Shown here piece after piece: positions 35,565 to 47,319 of a DNA stretch of 64,000 nt. Position numbers and translations under genes: made by a program. The notes beneath the pieces were generated by a model. It was not told the DNA's origin, did no database searches, and saw nothing but the letters and a program-made list of their open reading frames with translations. Origin of the DNA: Ephydatia muelleri (taxonomy: Eukaryota > Porifera > Demospongiae > Spongillida > Spongillidae); assembly GCA_013339895.1 (NCBI GenBank), contig JABACO010000106.1, positions 20,001-84,000 of the forward strand. Reading direction: 5' to 3'. Numbering within the stretch: position 1 is the first letter of the stretch; every line of letters begins with the position of its first letter.

Positions 35565-37806
35565 TTGTAATAATAATAATAATTTATTTGGTAAATTTAC
35601 ACCAAAAAGGCAAGTAATGGCATTAGGAAATGCACTTATAAACTGCCTAAACTATTTATAAGGGAATAGTTTACAAAAGGGGGTAAGGTCAACATGACTC
35701 TCAGATGAGCTTTAAATGCACAGACGGAGGATGCAGACACGACTGAGTTGGGCAAAGAGTTCCAAATTGCTATGACACGTTCTGAAAAAAAGTTTAGACG
35801 AAAATTATGATGTGGTAATGATCTGGACTTGAGCTTAAAGTGGTTTCCTCTGGTAAAATGAACATGAGAGTTGATAACAAAGAAGTCAGATACATCGACA
35901 TCAACAAGGTGAAACACTATCTTGTAACACATCACTAGGTCAAAGAAAACCCTGCGATATTCAAGAGATTGAAGATTTAAATTTCTTAGCCGAGTGCCAT
36001 AATCCATATATGAAAGCTTAGCTCTTCTGCAAACAGCTCTAGTAAAGAAGCGTTGGACCTTTTCAATGGAATGAATGTCTTGATGAAGCCATGGATTCCA
36101 CACCTGAGTGTTTGACTCAAGAAGTGGCCTAATATAGGTAGTGAACAGCTGTAAAAGTATTGAAACATCATTTGAGTGAAAACCCTTCAAAAGAAGAGCA
36201 CATCGATGATGTGCTTTAGCAGCAATAGCCGAGCAGTGAATGTGAAACTTTAAATCAGATGAAAGAAAGACACCAAGATCACGAATAGAAGATACTTCTT
36301 CTAAGACTACGCTTGATAAAGAATACTTGATAGATGGGACTGCTAGATTTCCAAACGAGATGACATTACATTTTTGAAAAGCAATGTTTAGCTGCCACTT
36401 GGAAGACCAGTTACAAAATTCAGATAGAGAGTTTGAGAACACAGGATCTTCTGTACTGTAACAAGCAGAGTATAGTTTAGTATCATCAGCAAAGATTTTC
36501 ACCTTTACAGGTGGTGTGAGACAGTCAGGAAGGTCATTGATGTATATTAGAAAAAGTAGAGGACCTAGAACAGAGCCTTGAGGCACACCACTTATGACAG
36601 GAAGTAGAGTGGACTGAGATTCATGAATATATACACATTGAAACCGATCAGAGAGAAAAGAGGATAACCAATCCAATAAATGAGAAGTAAATCCATACAA
36701 TGTGGCTTTTAAAAGAAGCTTAGAATGAGAAACTGAATCAAAAGCCTTAGCGAAGTCAATGTATACAGCATCAACTCTCATTTGATTGTCAGCCAGCAAA
36801 GTAAAATCATTTAAGGTTGTTAATAATTGGGTGCAAGTAGAGCGCTTAGCCAAAAAGCCATATTGTTCATCAGATAGGAGATGGTTAGCCCTCAGAAAGG
36901 CAATCATTGAATCAGATATGATACTTTCCATAACCTTGCCACATATACTTGTAAGAGAGACAGGTCGATAGTTAGATGGAAGCTTGCGATCACCTTTTTT
37001 TTAAATAGGACAGACATAGGCAATTTTCCAATCAGATGGAACTCTACCACACTTCATTGACATATTGAAGAGATAAGACAAAGGAAATGCTATCCCACCA
37101 GCAATTGACTTTAAAAAGATAGCAGGAAGATTGTCTGGAGTTTTGAGTATTTCAATGGCAATTTCATTAAAGCTCTAAACACTCTGTCATAAGTGAAAGT
37201 GACAGAACCAAGAGAAGCAGCAACTGGATTACGGTGAGCTAAGGAAGGTAGGATACCATCATCCACTGTAAATACGGAAACAAAGAATTGATTTAGCAGG
37301 TCGCATTTATCTGAATCAGAAGTAGCAATACTTCTAGCTAAAGGGGGAATAACAGCAATATTTTTTAATTTGGAGTTGGCATAAGAATAGAAATATGATA
37401 GGTTTCTACTATTAACAACTCTCAACTCTTTGGAAGCAAGATATGCTTGAACTGCAAAATCATACTCCTTTGCAAATTTACGATAGAGACTCTTGTTAAC
37501 GTGATACCATTTTTTCTTTTTCTGAAGTAATGCTCGAATATGACGAGGTATAGAATATTTTTTCAAAGAAACTTTTCTTAGAGGGACAAACTGAGCAATA
37601 AATTCTCTTAAAACACCCTCAATTTTATTCCAAACATCAACAGTTGAACACGTATTGAAGAGCAGTAGCCAGTCAATATCACTAACATGCTGAATAATGG
37701 CACTATAATCTGCATGACGGAAATCATAAAAATAAGAGCAAGAACCTGATGATGGTGCTGAATTTGGACATATGATTTGAAAGTCAATAGATGCATGAGC
37801 ATAAAG
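35565..37806 (-). pseudogene. CR1/Jockey-like LINE, 5'-truncated, endonuclease tail and reverse transcriptase
   Basis: On the minus strand the copy begins at about 37806 in the last strand of an AP-type endonuclease (ASIDFQIICPNSAPSSGSC). It continues KKYSIPRHIRALLQKKKKWY, and after a frameshift near 37145 reads KTPDNLPAIFLKSIAGGIAF and GRVPSDWKIAYVCPI. A TAA interrupts a poly-A stretch near 36995. The RT is then open from KKGDRKLPSNYRPVSLTSIC to the stop at 35636-35638: YIDFAKAFDSVSHSK, SGVPQGSVLGPLLFLIYIND, VKIFADDTKLYSA. The 3' tail is a TTA repeat at about 35568-35590 (plus-strand AATAATAAT). Palm and thumb are complete, but the 5' truncation, one frameshift and one stop mark it as dead. 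Confidence 0.9.
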
Positions 37807-39665
37807 TCAACCAGGCAATGCAAGGCGACTGAGGACTCCCTCGTTACGACACACCCACTCCGTTATCGCTATCGCGGTGCCGAACGGAAGCATGTATATT
37901 GCCCCTTCAAACTGCATCCCAAGCAGCAATCAATCGTCCGGGTGGATAGGGACAAGCCGATATGCGGTCATTAGTTCCCCCCTTCCCAACCGTCACAGCA
38001 AAACCATTAATTGAGACGGTAACGTCTCATCACGTGACCTTACCCGTCACTCAGATGTAGGCGGATACCGTTGATATCAATACCAACGGTCCGTCTGTGG
38101 ACGGAGAGTGGACGGCAACGTCCTTCCCCTCCGTCGCTCTGTCACGTCTTTAAACGTTATAATCCGTCAGTCCGGCCCGGAAATCCACGGTTAAAGGCGG
38201 TTCGCTTTTTACCGCATCGTACCGTCAGTACGTAAGGTTGGATTTCTGGCTACCGGTACTACAGCGGTACCGCTTCTACTTTCTATCCATGCAGCTTTAT
38301 CGTATACGTGCACCATCCCATTCACTTTTCTCAGGGTTAGTTCCGAGGGGGGGCAAGAAAATCTGTACGGACCCCATCATCCAATATTGTAGAGTTTAAA
38401 ATGAAGATTAAGAATCTGTTTTCAAAATTAAAATCGGACTTTAAAGAAAAAAGATATGATGGATTGAAAAAGGGGGCGTAGGGGGTGGTACCCCCTGCTA
38501 AAATTGAATTTAAAAATATTTAAAGCGAATTCATGTGTTTTTTTATCTTTCTTCTTTCACTTCAAATTCACGCGGGAGTTGCATGAATCTATTTCTCTCA
38601 GCAAAAGAATTTCACTGATATCACACACGCGATCGCTAGACACTCACAAACTCGGCAGCAAACGATTTTAACATTTAACCCCCTAGTGGCAGCTTTAATA
38701 ATTAACCAATGATGAACGTCGTACTTGAATATGGATTGTGATAGGTGTGGCAAGCGCTATTCGTTAACGTGCAACGGCACTATGATGCAAAAGGGAATTT
38801 ACCGCAGCGGTTAACCAGCATCAAATGCAGGAATCGGAGCCCCCTGCAGATAAAAGGCAGCGACTCCTGTGCACGAGCGCAGCAAGTGCGGCTTGTAGTA
38901 CAACTACAGGGATACCCGTTGGCGTTGCACTGCATGAATCCATTGCCATAGCGTGCGTCCCTAGTGTATCAGATCAAAACCAGTTGTTGCCTAAGCCGTT
39001 ATGTCTGGGGTATTTGCCTGATGTACCTGCACCGTTCGTTCACAACTGGGCATTTGCAGCTCATGGAGTGCAGAATTTATGTATTCATTGTTATTTCAGT
39101 GCTAATTGTGGTTACGCGTGAGTGAGAAAGGGGCGTAGGGGGGTGGTGGTACCCTCATTAAGAAATCTGATGATGGGTGTTTAAGAAATATTTTTTGCCC
39201 CCCCCTCGGTTAGTTCTTCAAAAAACCATATACAAATACAAATGCGTATAAAAAGGAAGAGCAAGTGTCAGTTTTGCTTGGTCTCCGCATTAGGCAAAAA
39301 GCCGGATTCCGTTCTGTTGAAAGATAATTATGTATAGCATCAATCATGAATGCATGAACCACAGAAGTACTTGCTACACATTTGCGCCGGTATTGACAAT
39401 CTGCGCGCGATGACACTGGCACAAACGGTGGAGCCTGCCACTCACGTCATCAAACGTTCATCTTGTGTAAAAAGTCACAGATGAGAAAAAAAAGTGACCC
39501 TTGTACATACCTCATTGCGTTCCAAAGCCAAAAAAAAAAAAGGTCGCTGGGTAGAGGAAATACAATTAAATAACGCACCAATAATACGTTACACCTACTA
39601 ATATGTGTTCGCGTTACAACCTATTCCTGTAGATGGAAGAAAAGTGGTTGTGATATCTTCGACAC
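37807..39665. other. No firm gene; possible zinc-finger-like short frame near 38729
   Basis: A short plus-strand frame starting at 38729 reads MDCDRCGKRYSLTCNG and stops soon after; a second frame (38825-39121) lacks motifs. Poly-C/G islands near 38348, 38470-38500 and 39130 have the form GGGGGCGTAGGGGGTGG. Several ACCGT/ACGGT words near 38020-38270 are inverted repeats of one another, and similar words recur near 44580-44700, perhaps from an unrecognised MITE. Confidence 0.35.
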
Positions 39666-39873
39666 CCCAAAAATTAGTCTCGTACCCAGACCCACCATGA
39701 CGTAAGTGTTTATCGCTTACAGTATAAACACTACGACAGGTGGGTCTGGGAATATCGTCGAACATTTTTGTTCCAGCGTCCCTGATTTTTGACGACGGAA
39801 GTTTACATCTAAATTTAGATTTACGTAATATCCGTGCTCACACAAATTAATTTGCAACCACTCAACTTTTACG

Positions 39874-40179
39874 ATGAACCACTGCAAAGTATGCTCAACC
39901 CCTGTTATGCAACGAAAGAACAGAAAGAAGCTTGGAGTGCTGTCGACGAATTGCTGCATCAACAAATTGGTGGATCTAGCTACGCAGTCGGGTTGGGACC
40001 ATGAAGATGCGCGAAAAAAATTTGCGGTCCAAGGCTATGTGTGTTTGACGTGTTATCGTACTGTTGATAAGTGTTCATCTTTGGAGAGTTTACTTCAAAC
40101 ACAGACACACAGACAACATTGGTCCTTGTACAATCACCATCCTTGGCGCCTAGGCACCTGCTCGCTTTGTCTGATCTAG
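39874..40179 (+). CDS. Small zinc-finger-like protein inside the TIR element
   Basis: An ATG-initiated frame of 101 codons starts just inside the left TIR. MNHCKVCSTPVMQRK and later GYVCLTCYRTVDKC give two CxxC pairs separated by about 65 residues, with an intervening CC, a pattern compatible with a treble-clef or zinc-ribbon fold. I do not recognise the family. The last 20 or so codons may be read-through into non-coding sequence or an intron. It may be part of the mobile element's own equipment or captured sequence. Confidence 0.5.
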   Translation: MNHCKVCSTPVMQRKNRKKLGVLSTNCCINKLVDLATQSGWDHEDARKKFAVQGYVCLTCYRTVDKCSSLESLLQTQTHRQHWSLYNHHPWRLGTCSLCLI

Positions 40180-40489
40180 TTGTGATATCACTCTTATGAC
40201 AGCTGTCACATTATCAGCAGTGCTAACATGTGGGGTGCTGAATACTTTAGCAGCTGTCCCTACATAATCACTTCTCACACAAAGGGGATGAATGATAGTT
40301 GGACAGGAAAGCTTTACATTTACAATCAGTGCACTCACAGTTCTTTCACAACATGCACAACCCATAACTTGTGCTGTTGAACAGACAAAGTAAGAGCATA
40401 ATAATAGAATGCCTGCACATCTGTTGTTGAACACTACTTCTTCATTTCTTTTGAGGTAGTTCTAATGCTGAGGTCAGATTTGTTTACAT

Positions 40490-41248
40490 AAATTACTGCA
40501 CTAGATGCCTGACCATTTCACCCAGCTCTACCACATCGGCAGAAGGCCTCCAGTGAATAACCTGGTTGACACCTGCACAATCTATCCCCATACCAAATGC
40601 AATAGTGCATACTACTATGCGATAAGAGGCAGTTGCACAGGAGAATGATTTTACAATGCTTTCCTGAATCTCCTTTTGGGTGACACTAGTGTACATGTCC
40701 ACTAGTCTGAATTTGGACATATTATAGGCCATGCAGATATCGGCTAGTAAATTCATGCATCAGAGTGGAGAGGTAACAGTCATATATTGATGCACAGACT
40801 TCACATCGCCGACAGAAGATGATAACTCGGGGCATTTTGGTTCATTACATAACTTAGCAGCAAGTGGGGCAAACGTTTCCTCTACAATTCCTCTTTCTTT
40901 CGAATTCACCCAGTAGGACATATTGGCCTTGTCTGGGACATGGCAATGATGACAGGATCTTTCATTCCTAGAATGCAATGTATTTTCTTCCTAGTTGTGA
41001 CTGTGGCGAGAGTAAAGGTGAAACAACGACAACAATGGTGCCTTCGCTGCGCCGCGTAAGTGGTCAAATGCAAACGGTAGAACAGCATAAATAAGGGACT
41101 TTCCACTTCCAGTAGCCAGACTAACAAAGACGTCATTCCCTTGCAAGAATTTCTTTGCAGCGTGCAATTGTTGCTCTCGAAGATCATGGTATCCTAATCT
41201 ACGGGCAGCATGCAATATTGACTCCTCTATCGGGCCTTCATCCGACAT
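40490..41248 (-). pseudogene. RecQ-family DNA helicase fragments
   Basis: The minus-strand ATG at 41248 starts MSDEGPIEESILHAARRLGY. It continues with RecQ motif 0 and motif I (HDLREQQLHAAKKF, LATGSGKSLIYAVLPFAF). The DEAH motif and motifs III-IV are missing or scrambled between about 41030 and 40770. Helicase C-terminal motifs resume at about 40700-40540: RLVDMYTSVTQKEIQESIVK, IVVCTIAFGMGIDCAGVNQV and IHWRPSADV. The following arginine-finger motif (GRAGRDG in the family) is absent and the frame ends at 40493. Frameshifts plus internal deletion show a non-functional copy. Confidence 0.8.
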
Positions 41249-41462
41249 CGCAAATGCAAATTGCGTTTGAGTATTAGTTTATATCATATACCAAGCACAT
41301 TACGCACATTACGTAAATCTAAATTTAGACGTAAACTTCCGTCTTCAAAAATCAGGGACGCTGGAACAAAAATGTTCGACGATATTCCCAGACCCACCTG
41401 TCGTAGTGTAAGCGATAAACACTTACGTCATGGTGGGTCTGGGTACGAGACTACCCAAAAAT

Positions 41463-42029
41463 GGCACTTACGCATCACTCATGTCTTATCATCAGTATGT
41501 GGCGAATCAACAAGTTTATTCGGATCCATAAGTTCCACGCCAATCTTTGAACCTGAAAGTTGCTATAGAGGAGGACAAAGGCCCATAGCGTAACGCTTAC
41601 CATATCGTGCTCTTTGCTGCGCTGATGCACGTTGTACTTTGGCGCCAAAATAGGTTGCGATAAAATAGATAACATCCATCGGCTACACCACTGTTTCCCC
41701 GCCAAAACCTTTTATATATAGTCACGTGAATTGGTCAAGGGACAGTTATTAACCAACAACTGTCAATCAATTGCAATTAGCGAGCTTATACCGCTTGTTA
41801 TTGGTATGCGATTTGTTGCCATGGCAATGAGGTAACAGTCCAGTACATGTATGTGCGATTTAAATCTTTTATCAGCCTTGAAATTGATTTATTAAGGTCC
41901 AATACAAGAATGCAGAACATACAACATGTACATGGAATCAGTTTTAGTTTGAGTGAGGATGGAAGACATAATCCTTTATCCCTACACATGTAAAGAATGA
42001 ACGAAGTACTTCTATAATGTTGCACACAG
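41463..42029. other. No gene seen
   Basis: AT-rich unique sequence between the TIR element and the minisatellite, with only short frames without motifs. Confidence 0.4.
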
Positions 42030-44125
42030 CCACACACACGTCACACAAACAGGCACACATCACACACAGGCACACATCACACAAGGCATACATCACACAT
42101 AGGCACACATCACACATAGGCACACATCACACAGAGGCACACATCACACACAGAGGCACACATCACACAGGATACATAACACAAAGGCACCATCACACAG
42201 GTACACATCACACAGGCACACATCACACAGAGGCACACATCACAGAGGCACTCATCACTAAGGCTACAAATACACACAGGCACATATCACACACAGGCAC
42301 ACATCACACCAACAGGCACACATCACACAGGCACGCATCATACAGGCACACATCACACAGGCACACATCAACAGACACACATCACACACAGGCACACATC
42401 ACACCAACAGGCACACATCACACCAACAGGCACACATCACACAGGCACGCATCATACAGGCACACATCACACAGGCACACATCAACAGACACACATCACA
42501 CACAGGCACACATCACACACAGGCACACATCACACAAACAGGCACACATCACACACAGGCATACATCACACATAGGCACAAATGACACACAGGCACAAAT
42601 CACAAAGGCACACATAATAAAGAGGCACACATCACACATAGGCACACGTCACACATCACACAGGCACACATCACACACAGAGGCACACATCACACAGGCA
42701 CACATAACACAGAAGCACCATCACACAGGTACATATCACACAGACACACATCACACACAGGCACACATCACACAAACAAGCACACATCACACACAGGCAT
42801 ACATCACGCACAGGCACAAATGACAACAAATCACACAGGCACACATCACACATAGGCACAAATCACACATCACACAGGCACACACAGAGGCACACATCAC
42901 ACAGGCACACATCACACAGGCACACATCACACAGACACACATCACACAGGCACATGTCACACACAGACACACATCACACATAGACACTCATCACTAAGGC
43001 TACATATCACACACATGCACACATCACACACATGCATACATCACACACATGCACACATCACACAGGCACATATCACACACAAGTTACAATATTGGCACAC
43101 ATTACAGACAGGCACACATCACACAGAGGTATGCACACAGACACACATAGCACACAGCCACACATCCCACACAGACACACATCACATTTAGGCACACATC
43201 ACTAAGGCTACAGGCACACATGACACATATAGGCACATATCACACACAGGCACACATCACACACAGGTTACACATATTGGCACACATTACACACAGGCAC
43301 ACATCACACATAGGCACACATCACACAGAGGCACACATCACACAGAGGCATGTGTAAATCACACACAGGCACACATCACACGCAGGCATACATCACACAC
43401 AGCCACATCACACACAGGTACACATCGCACATAGGCACACATCACACAGGCACACATCACACATCTCACACACACATCACATAGGCACACATCACATAGG
43501 CACACATCACACACAGGCACACATCACACACACAGGCACACATCACACACAGAGGCACACATCACACACAGCCACACATCACACACACACTAAGGTTACA
43601 CATCACACACAAGCACACATCACACACAAGTTACACATTGGTTCACATCACACACAAGGACACATCATAAACAGAGGAAAACATCACACAGGCACTCATC
43701 ACTAAGGCTACACATTACAGAGAGGCAAACATCACACACGGGCACTCATCACACACAGCAATACATCACACAGAGGCAAGTGCACATTACTCAGAGGCAT
43801 ACATCACGCACAGAGCCTAGGCACACATAACACAGAGGGACACATCACACAGAGGCACGTGTACATCACAAATCACACACAGGAACATATCACACAGAGG
43901 TATGTGTACATCACACACAGGCTACACTTATTGGCACACATTACACACAGGGACACATGTATCATAAACAGAGGCGCATATCACACAGAGGCACTCATCA
44001 CTAAGGCTACATATTACACAGAGGCACACATTGACACAGAGGCACACATCAACACACAGGCACACATACACAGTGGCACACATCTCACACAGAGGCACAC
44101 ATCACATACACACACAGGCAACTGG
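42030..44125. repeat. 2.1-kb minisatellite of GGCACACATCACACA-type units
   Basis: Degenerate tandem units of about 15-19 bp built from GGCACACATCACACA, with CAGAGGCACACATCAC and ACCAACAGGCAC variants, fill the interval. Interruptions such as TCACTAAGGCTACA recur several times. Several phrases of about 100 bp are repeated exactly (around 42295-42410 and 42405-42520), showing local block duplication. Open frames here (268 codons rich in His/Thr) are repeat artefacts. Confidence 0.95.
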
Positions 44126-44689
44126 TGTCATTTATAGTTATGGAGTCCTTGCTGTAATGATTCTTTACTTGATGACGAATCTGACTCAGAGCCGGAGAGG
44201 TATTCTATATGCTCTCCTGTCTGCCATAGTACCGGTACATCTCTATAATAAAAAAGGATACAATTAGCTGCTAATAGCTACCGCTCAGCACTAGCTATAT
44301 CTCGCGAATCGAGTATACGCATATGCAGCTGCGCATTTGCACACATAATCGGTGCACGTGTATGATATACGATACATACCTTCCGCAGGAAGCTGTTGTT
44401 TAGCTTGAAGAGAACTATCAGCTTTGGATGACGACTCTACTAGCATTTGGTGTTCAAAAAATGTAGATCTACGCACGTATTCCCCGCAGTGGTGACAGTA
44501 ACGTCACTTGCCGCTCATTTTTTGAATTCGGAAGGAGTTACTTGTATCACGTGACCATGCGTCAATAATAGTGGAGGACGCGGTACCGTGCGGTAGCGTT
44601 CGTCGATTACCGTTCATAAATACACGGATACCGTCACTAAACGTTTCCGTGAAATTTACGTGGAAGTCCGTCTTGATCGAAAGTGACGG
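44126..44689. other. No gene seen
   Basis: Unique sequence without a recognisable gene. ACCGTT/AACGGT-type words near 44580-44690 resemble those at 38020-38270. Confidence 0.35.
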
Positions 44690-45280
44690 GGCACCGTTGC
44701 AACCCGTCTCCGGATAGCGGTTTCGCTGTGCGTGCCACCTGACCCGCTGCTTCGTCTACCGTTGCATAGGACAGTGAGCAGTGTGTCTTTTCGATGCCCT
44801 CGTTCACGCTTGTCCCCTCTGGTGAAGAGAGGTCCAGTATGAGTCTCCACTTCCCACTAGAGCCTTTTGGGAATCACCCCAAACCTGCTTATAGATGGAT
44901 CGACTGAGACCATATGGTGCACGTCGAGGACCAAGTAGCCTGCCCTCAGCCAGTTCAGTTGCGAGGTACGTAGTTGCGGACTGCCCGAGCCTGCTCCGTG
45001 GTCGATACCATGTTGCCCTTGCAGCTCCGGCATGCATGACTGCCGTGGTTAAAACCTATCCAGAAACCGTCCCTTAGCCCCGACACGATGTAATGCCTGA
45101 GCGAATCGTCAGGGTAGCTCCCCAAAGCTTTCTCCCAGGATACCCACCGCAGTGGTGTGGAGATGGCCGCCAGTGGGCCTGACAGCAACTGGGTATCCGC
45201 CTGAGCGGCCCTGCAGCTGTCGAGGGCAAGGAGATCATCGGTGTACCGATATCCGCCTGCAAGCAAAACTGTCACCCGAA
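44690..45280 (-). pseudogene. DIRS/Ngaro-type fragment: region before and at the start of the RT
   Basis: On the minus strand the fragment reads STPLRWVSWEKALGSYPDDS, GLRDGFWIGFNHG, KGNMVSTTEQARAVRNYV and TELAEGRLLGP. After shifts it reads LDLSSPEGTSVNEGI, which is the DLSSPxGxSVNDGI RT motif of DIRS-like elements, and CSLSYATVDEA. Several frame changes occur and the downstream RT is lost at about 44690. It covers the part missing from the 24370-25950 fragment and has the same strand, but nothing shows that the two come from one insertion. Confidence 0.75.
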
Positions 45281-45569
45281 TAAAACATATACCCCATCCG
45301 TTGCCATAATATCACATGCATTCATTCACCAACTACCGCAATTGAGTATTACTGTAACATACTTGTTGGCTTCCTATGCTAACGCGGACGTTTCAGCCCC
45401 TATTGACCTCCTTGGAAGGGTCGAGTGTCGCCCCTGACACTGTTTCGCTGCACAGTGCAAAAAGTTTGTTATGCGACACTGTATATTATAACGTGTATTC
45501 GAATATAAGCAGCAATATAAGCTGTCTGCGTATTGAACATTGTAAGCAAATGCGTATATTGAAATATTG

Positions 45570-46404
45570 TCAGTCACGTGCGGTTTCTGGTATCTTAGCA
45601 AACCTTTGTATTTCATTAATGTTACACGGTTTGGTGAACCGCGCACTATCGTAATTTGGGCTTTGACCTTCCGTAAACCAGTCCTCCGCGCCCCCCATCC
45701 CCACTCCCCCTTTGCATCTGCTTGGTTTATAAAACTTTTCTTCGCACATATAAGTGGTACACCACCAAACACAAATATTCAAACACCATAGTGCCTTAAG
45801 ACAGCGGTTCCCAAGTACTAACTTAGTGTGACCTGATAAAGACGAGAATATAATAACATTTGGTGCCAATTGAAATGGCCATACTTACCTCTAGTGATGG
45901 ACTTGATGGTGCTGACTAACCAAATGCGCACAAAAGAAAAATACATTTTAGTGCCCCCAGCATACTTACCAGTTCGAATAGAAACGCTGCAGAAAAGCAA
46001 AATGAAGTTAGCAAAGCCATTGCGTACTTACCTCAGCAGAATCGACCCGCGCTTGTGATAGCCGAAACCCATAGTCCTTGAGACAGCGGTCCCCACGTAC
46101 TATGTGACCTGATAAAGACAAGAACAATAACATTTGGCATCAATTGAAATGTTCATACTTGCCACTGTGTAACTTACCTCAGCAGAATCGGCCGCTTGTA
46201 ATAACCGGAGACCAACCCCAATAAAGTGCATTGCACACAAATTGTTCAGAGTCGCTTACCGTATACTAGGCTTGCTTTCAGCAGGTTGATGAGGCTGATG
46301 TACTACATCACAAATGCATCCCCAAAATAACACAAACGTGATAAGCAAAGTCACGTACCTTTCCAGGCCATGCACTCACACAGGAACCCGCCAAAATTAG
46401 CCAT
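45570..46404 (-). CDS. Candidate small multi-exon gene with cysteine-rich last exon
   Basis: Five minus-strand exons can be joined in a single frame: 46404-46359 (ATG start, MANFGGFLCECMAWK), 46302-46260, 45986-45970 (17 nt), 45915-45889 (27 nt), and 45832-45570 with the stop. Donors are GTACGT, GTAAGC, GTAAGT and GTAAGT; acceptors are GTAG, GCAG, TTAG and TCAG. The last exon encodes a stretch with six Cys (GNRCLKALWCLNICVWWC and on). Against it: the N-terminus is not a clear signal peptide. Two further small splice cassettes with good GTAAGT donors, 46194-46178 and 46051-46032, are near-duplicates of each other and would introduce a stop if included. It may be a real gene with alternative cassettes, or a non-coding spliced transcript. 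Confidence 0.33.
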
Positions 46405-46583
46405 CACGTGCAATGGCATACTCTAATTGGTGCACTTTTAAATTTGGTTATAAATAGTAAATAACAACGATAACAGCACTAACCTATTGACAAGTAAGAC
46501 TATCACCTATTTCTTGAACTGGCAGAAATCTTCAATGTTACAACATTTACAAGCCTGCGTGAAATTGTAAAAAACAATACAGA

Positions 46584-47313
46584 TTGTGCAATGGGCGGAG
46601 CGAAGTGACGTTATTTGTGTTAACCGCCATTTTGAGTGTCAAAAGCAATTGTATGGGCAAGGCTTGTTGTGCAGTTGGATGCAGTAATCGTTTCATTAAA
46701 GGTTCGGGCGTTCATTTTCCTCAAGATGAAGAACGTAAGTCCCAGTGGATAGCAGCAGTGGGGCCGGCGCAAAGATTGGATTCCAAATGAGTACTCGTGG
46801 ATATGTAGCGTACACTTCGTTTCGGGGGAATAGAGCAACAACCTCCTATCCCCTGATTATGTTCCTTCCTTATTCGAGCACATGAAGAGCCCTTTGAAGA
46901 GGAAGCGTGTGCATGATATGAACAGATTCCACAGAACATTGGAGGTGATAAAAAGGAAGTTGGTAAAAAAAAAAATTAATGCTGCAGAGTCTTTGCTACA
47001 GCTATCGGAACCTGAGGCCAATCATTCCAATCTACACTAACAATCTCTCATACGCAACATACGGGTCTTCAAGCGCACCAACCAGCTCCAATTTTACCTT
47101 GTAACGCTGTTTGGCAGTGTCATGAAGCTAATAGTAATACTCAGAGTATTTGGCCGTACTTTCTAGCTGCATTTAATCACACGAAATGGCTCAAACGGTT
47201 AGTCAGGAACCTCCAATCACTCTATTACGGATAGACACGTGTGTGCTTTTGACACTCAAAATGGCGCTTAGCAAAGGTTGCTATTGATGACGATTTATGA
47301 CGCTATTGCACAA
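46584..47313. mobile_element. Possible non-autonomous TIR element carrying a THAP fragment
   Basis: Sequence near each end is inverted: TTGTGCAAT at 46584 against ATTGCACAA ending 47313, and further in CGCCATTTTGAGTGTCAAAA (from about 46625) against TTTTGACACTCAAAATGGCG (ending about 47267). No target duplication is obvious. The enclosed THAP-coding sequence suggests descent from a P-element-like transposon; this is inference. Confidence 0.5.
46651..47040 (+). pseudogene. THAP-domain protein fragment, frameshifted
   Basis: The ATG at 46651 starts MGKACCAVGCSNRFIKGSGV, the C-x(2-4)-C start of a THAP zinc finger, with HFPQDEERKSQWIAAVG in the expected spacing. A frameshift near 46775 moves to RKDWIPNEYSWICSVHF, giving the C-x2-H second half. 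An in-frame TAG follows, then YVPSLFEHMKSPLKRKRVHD, the usual THAP C-terminal PSLF motif. The DDE/catalytic part of a P-element transposase is not present. Confidence 0.78.
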
Positions 47314-47319
47314 CCTCTA

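Larger units (their letters stand above)
39675..41453. mobile_element. TIR transposon with 9-bp target duplication carrying zinc-finger and RecQ fragments
   Basis: Inverted repeats of about 160 bp begin TAGTCTCGTACCCAGACCC at 39675 and end with the inverse complement at 41453. The direct repeat CCCAAAAAT stands immediately outside each end (39666-39674 and 41454-41462). Each TIR itself can fold: CCCAGACCCACC ... GGTGGGTCTGGG surrounds GTGTTTAT...ATAAACAC. Inside are a plus-strand zinc-ribbon-like ORF and minus-strand RecQ helicase pieces facing it, but no transposase. A 9-bp duplication and long TIRs fit a Mutator-like element, and the content fits a Pack-MULE-like capture. The MITE at 1629-1734 shares its ends. 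Confidence 0.85.

Noticed and set aside
42017..44137. His/Thr-rich frames of up to 268 codons
   Set aside because: Produced by the CACACATCACA minisatellite.
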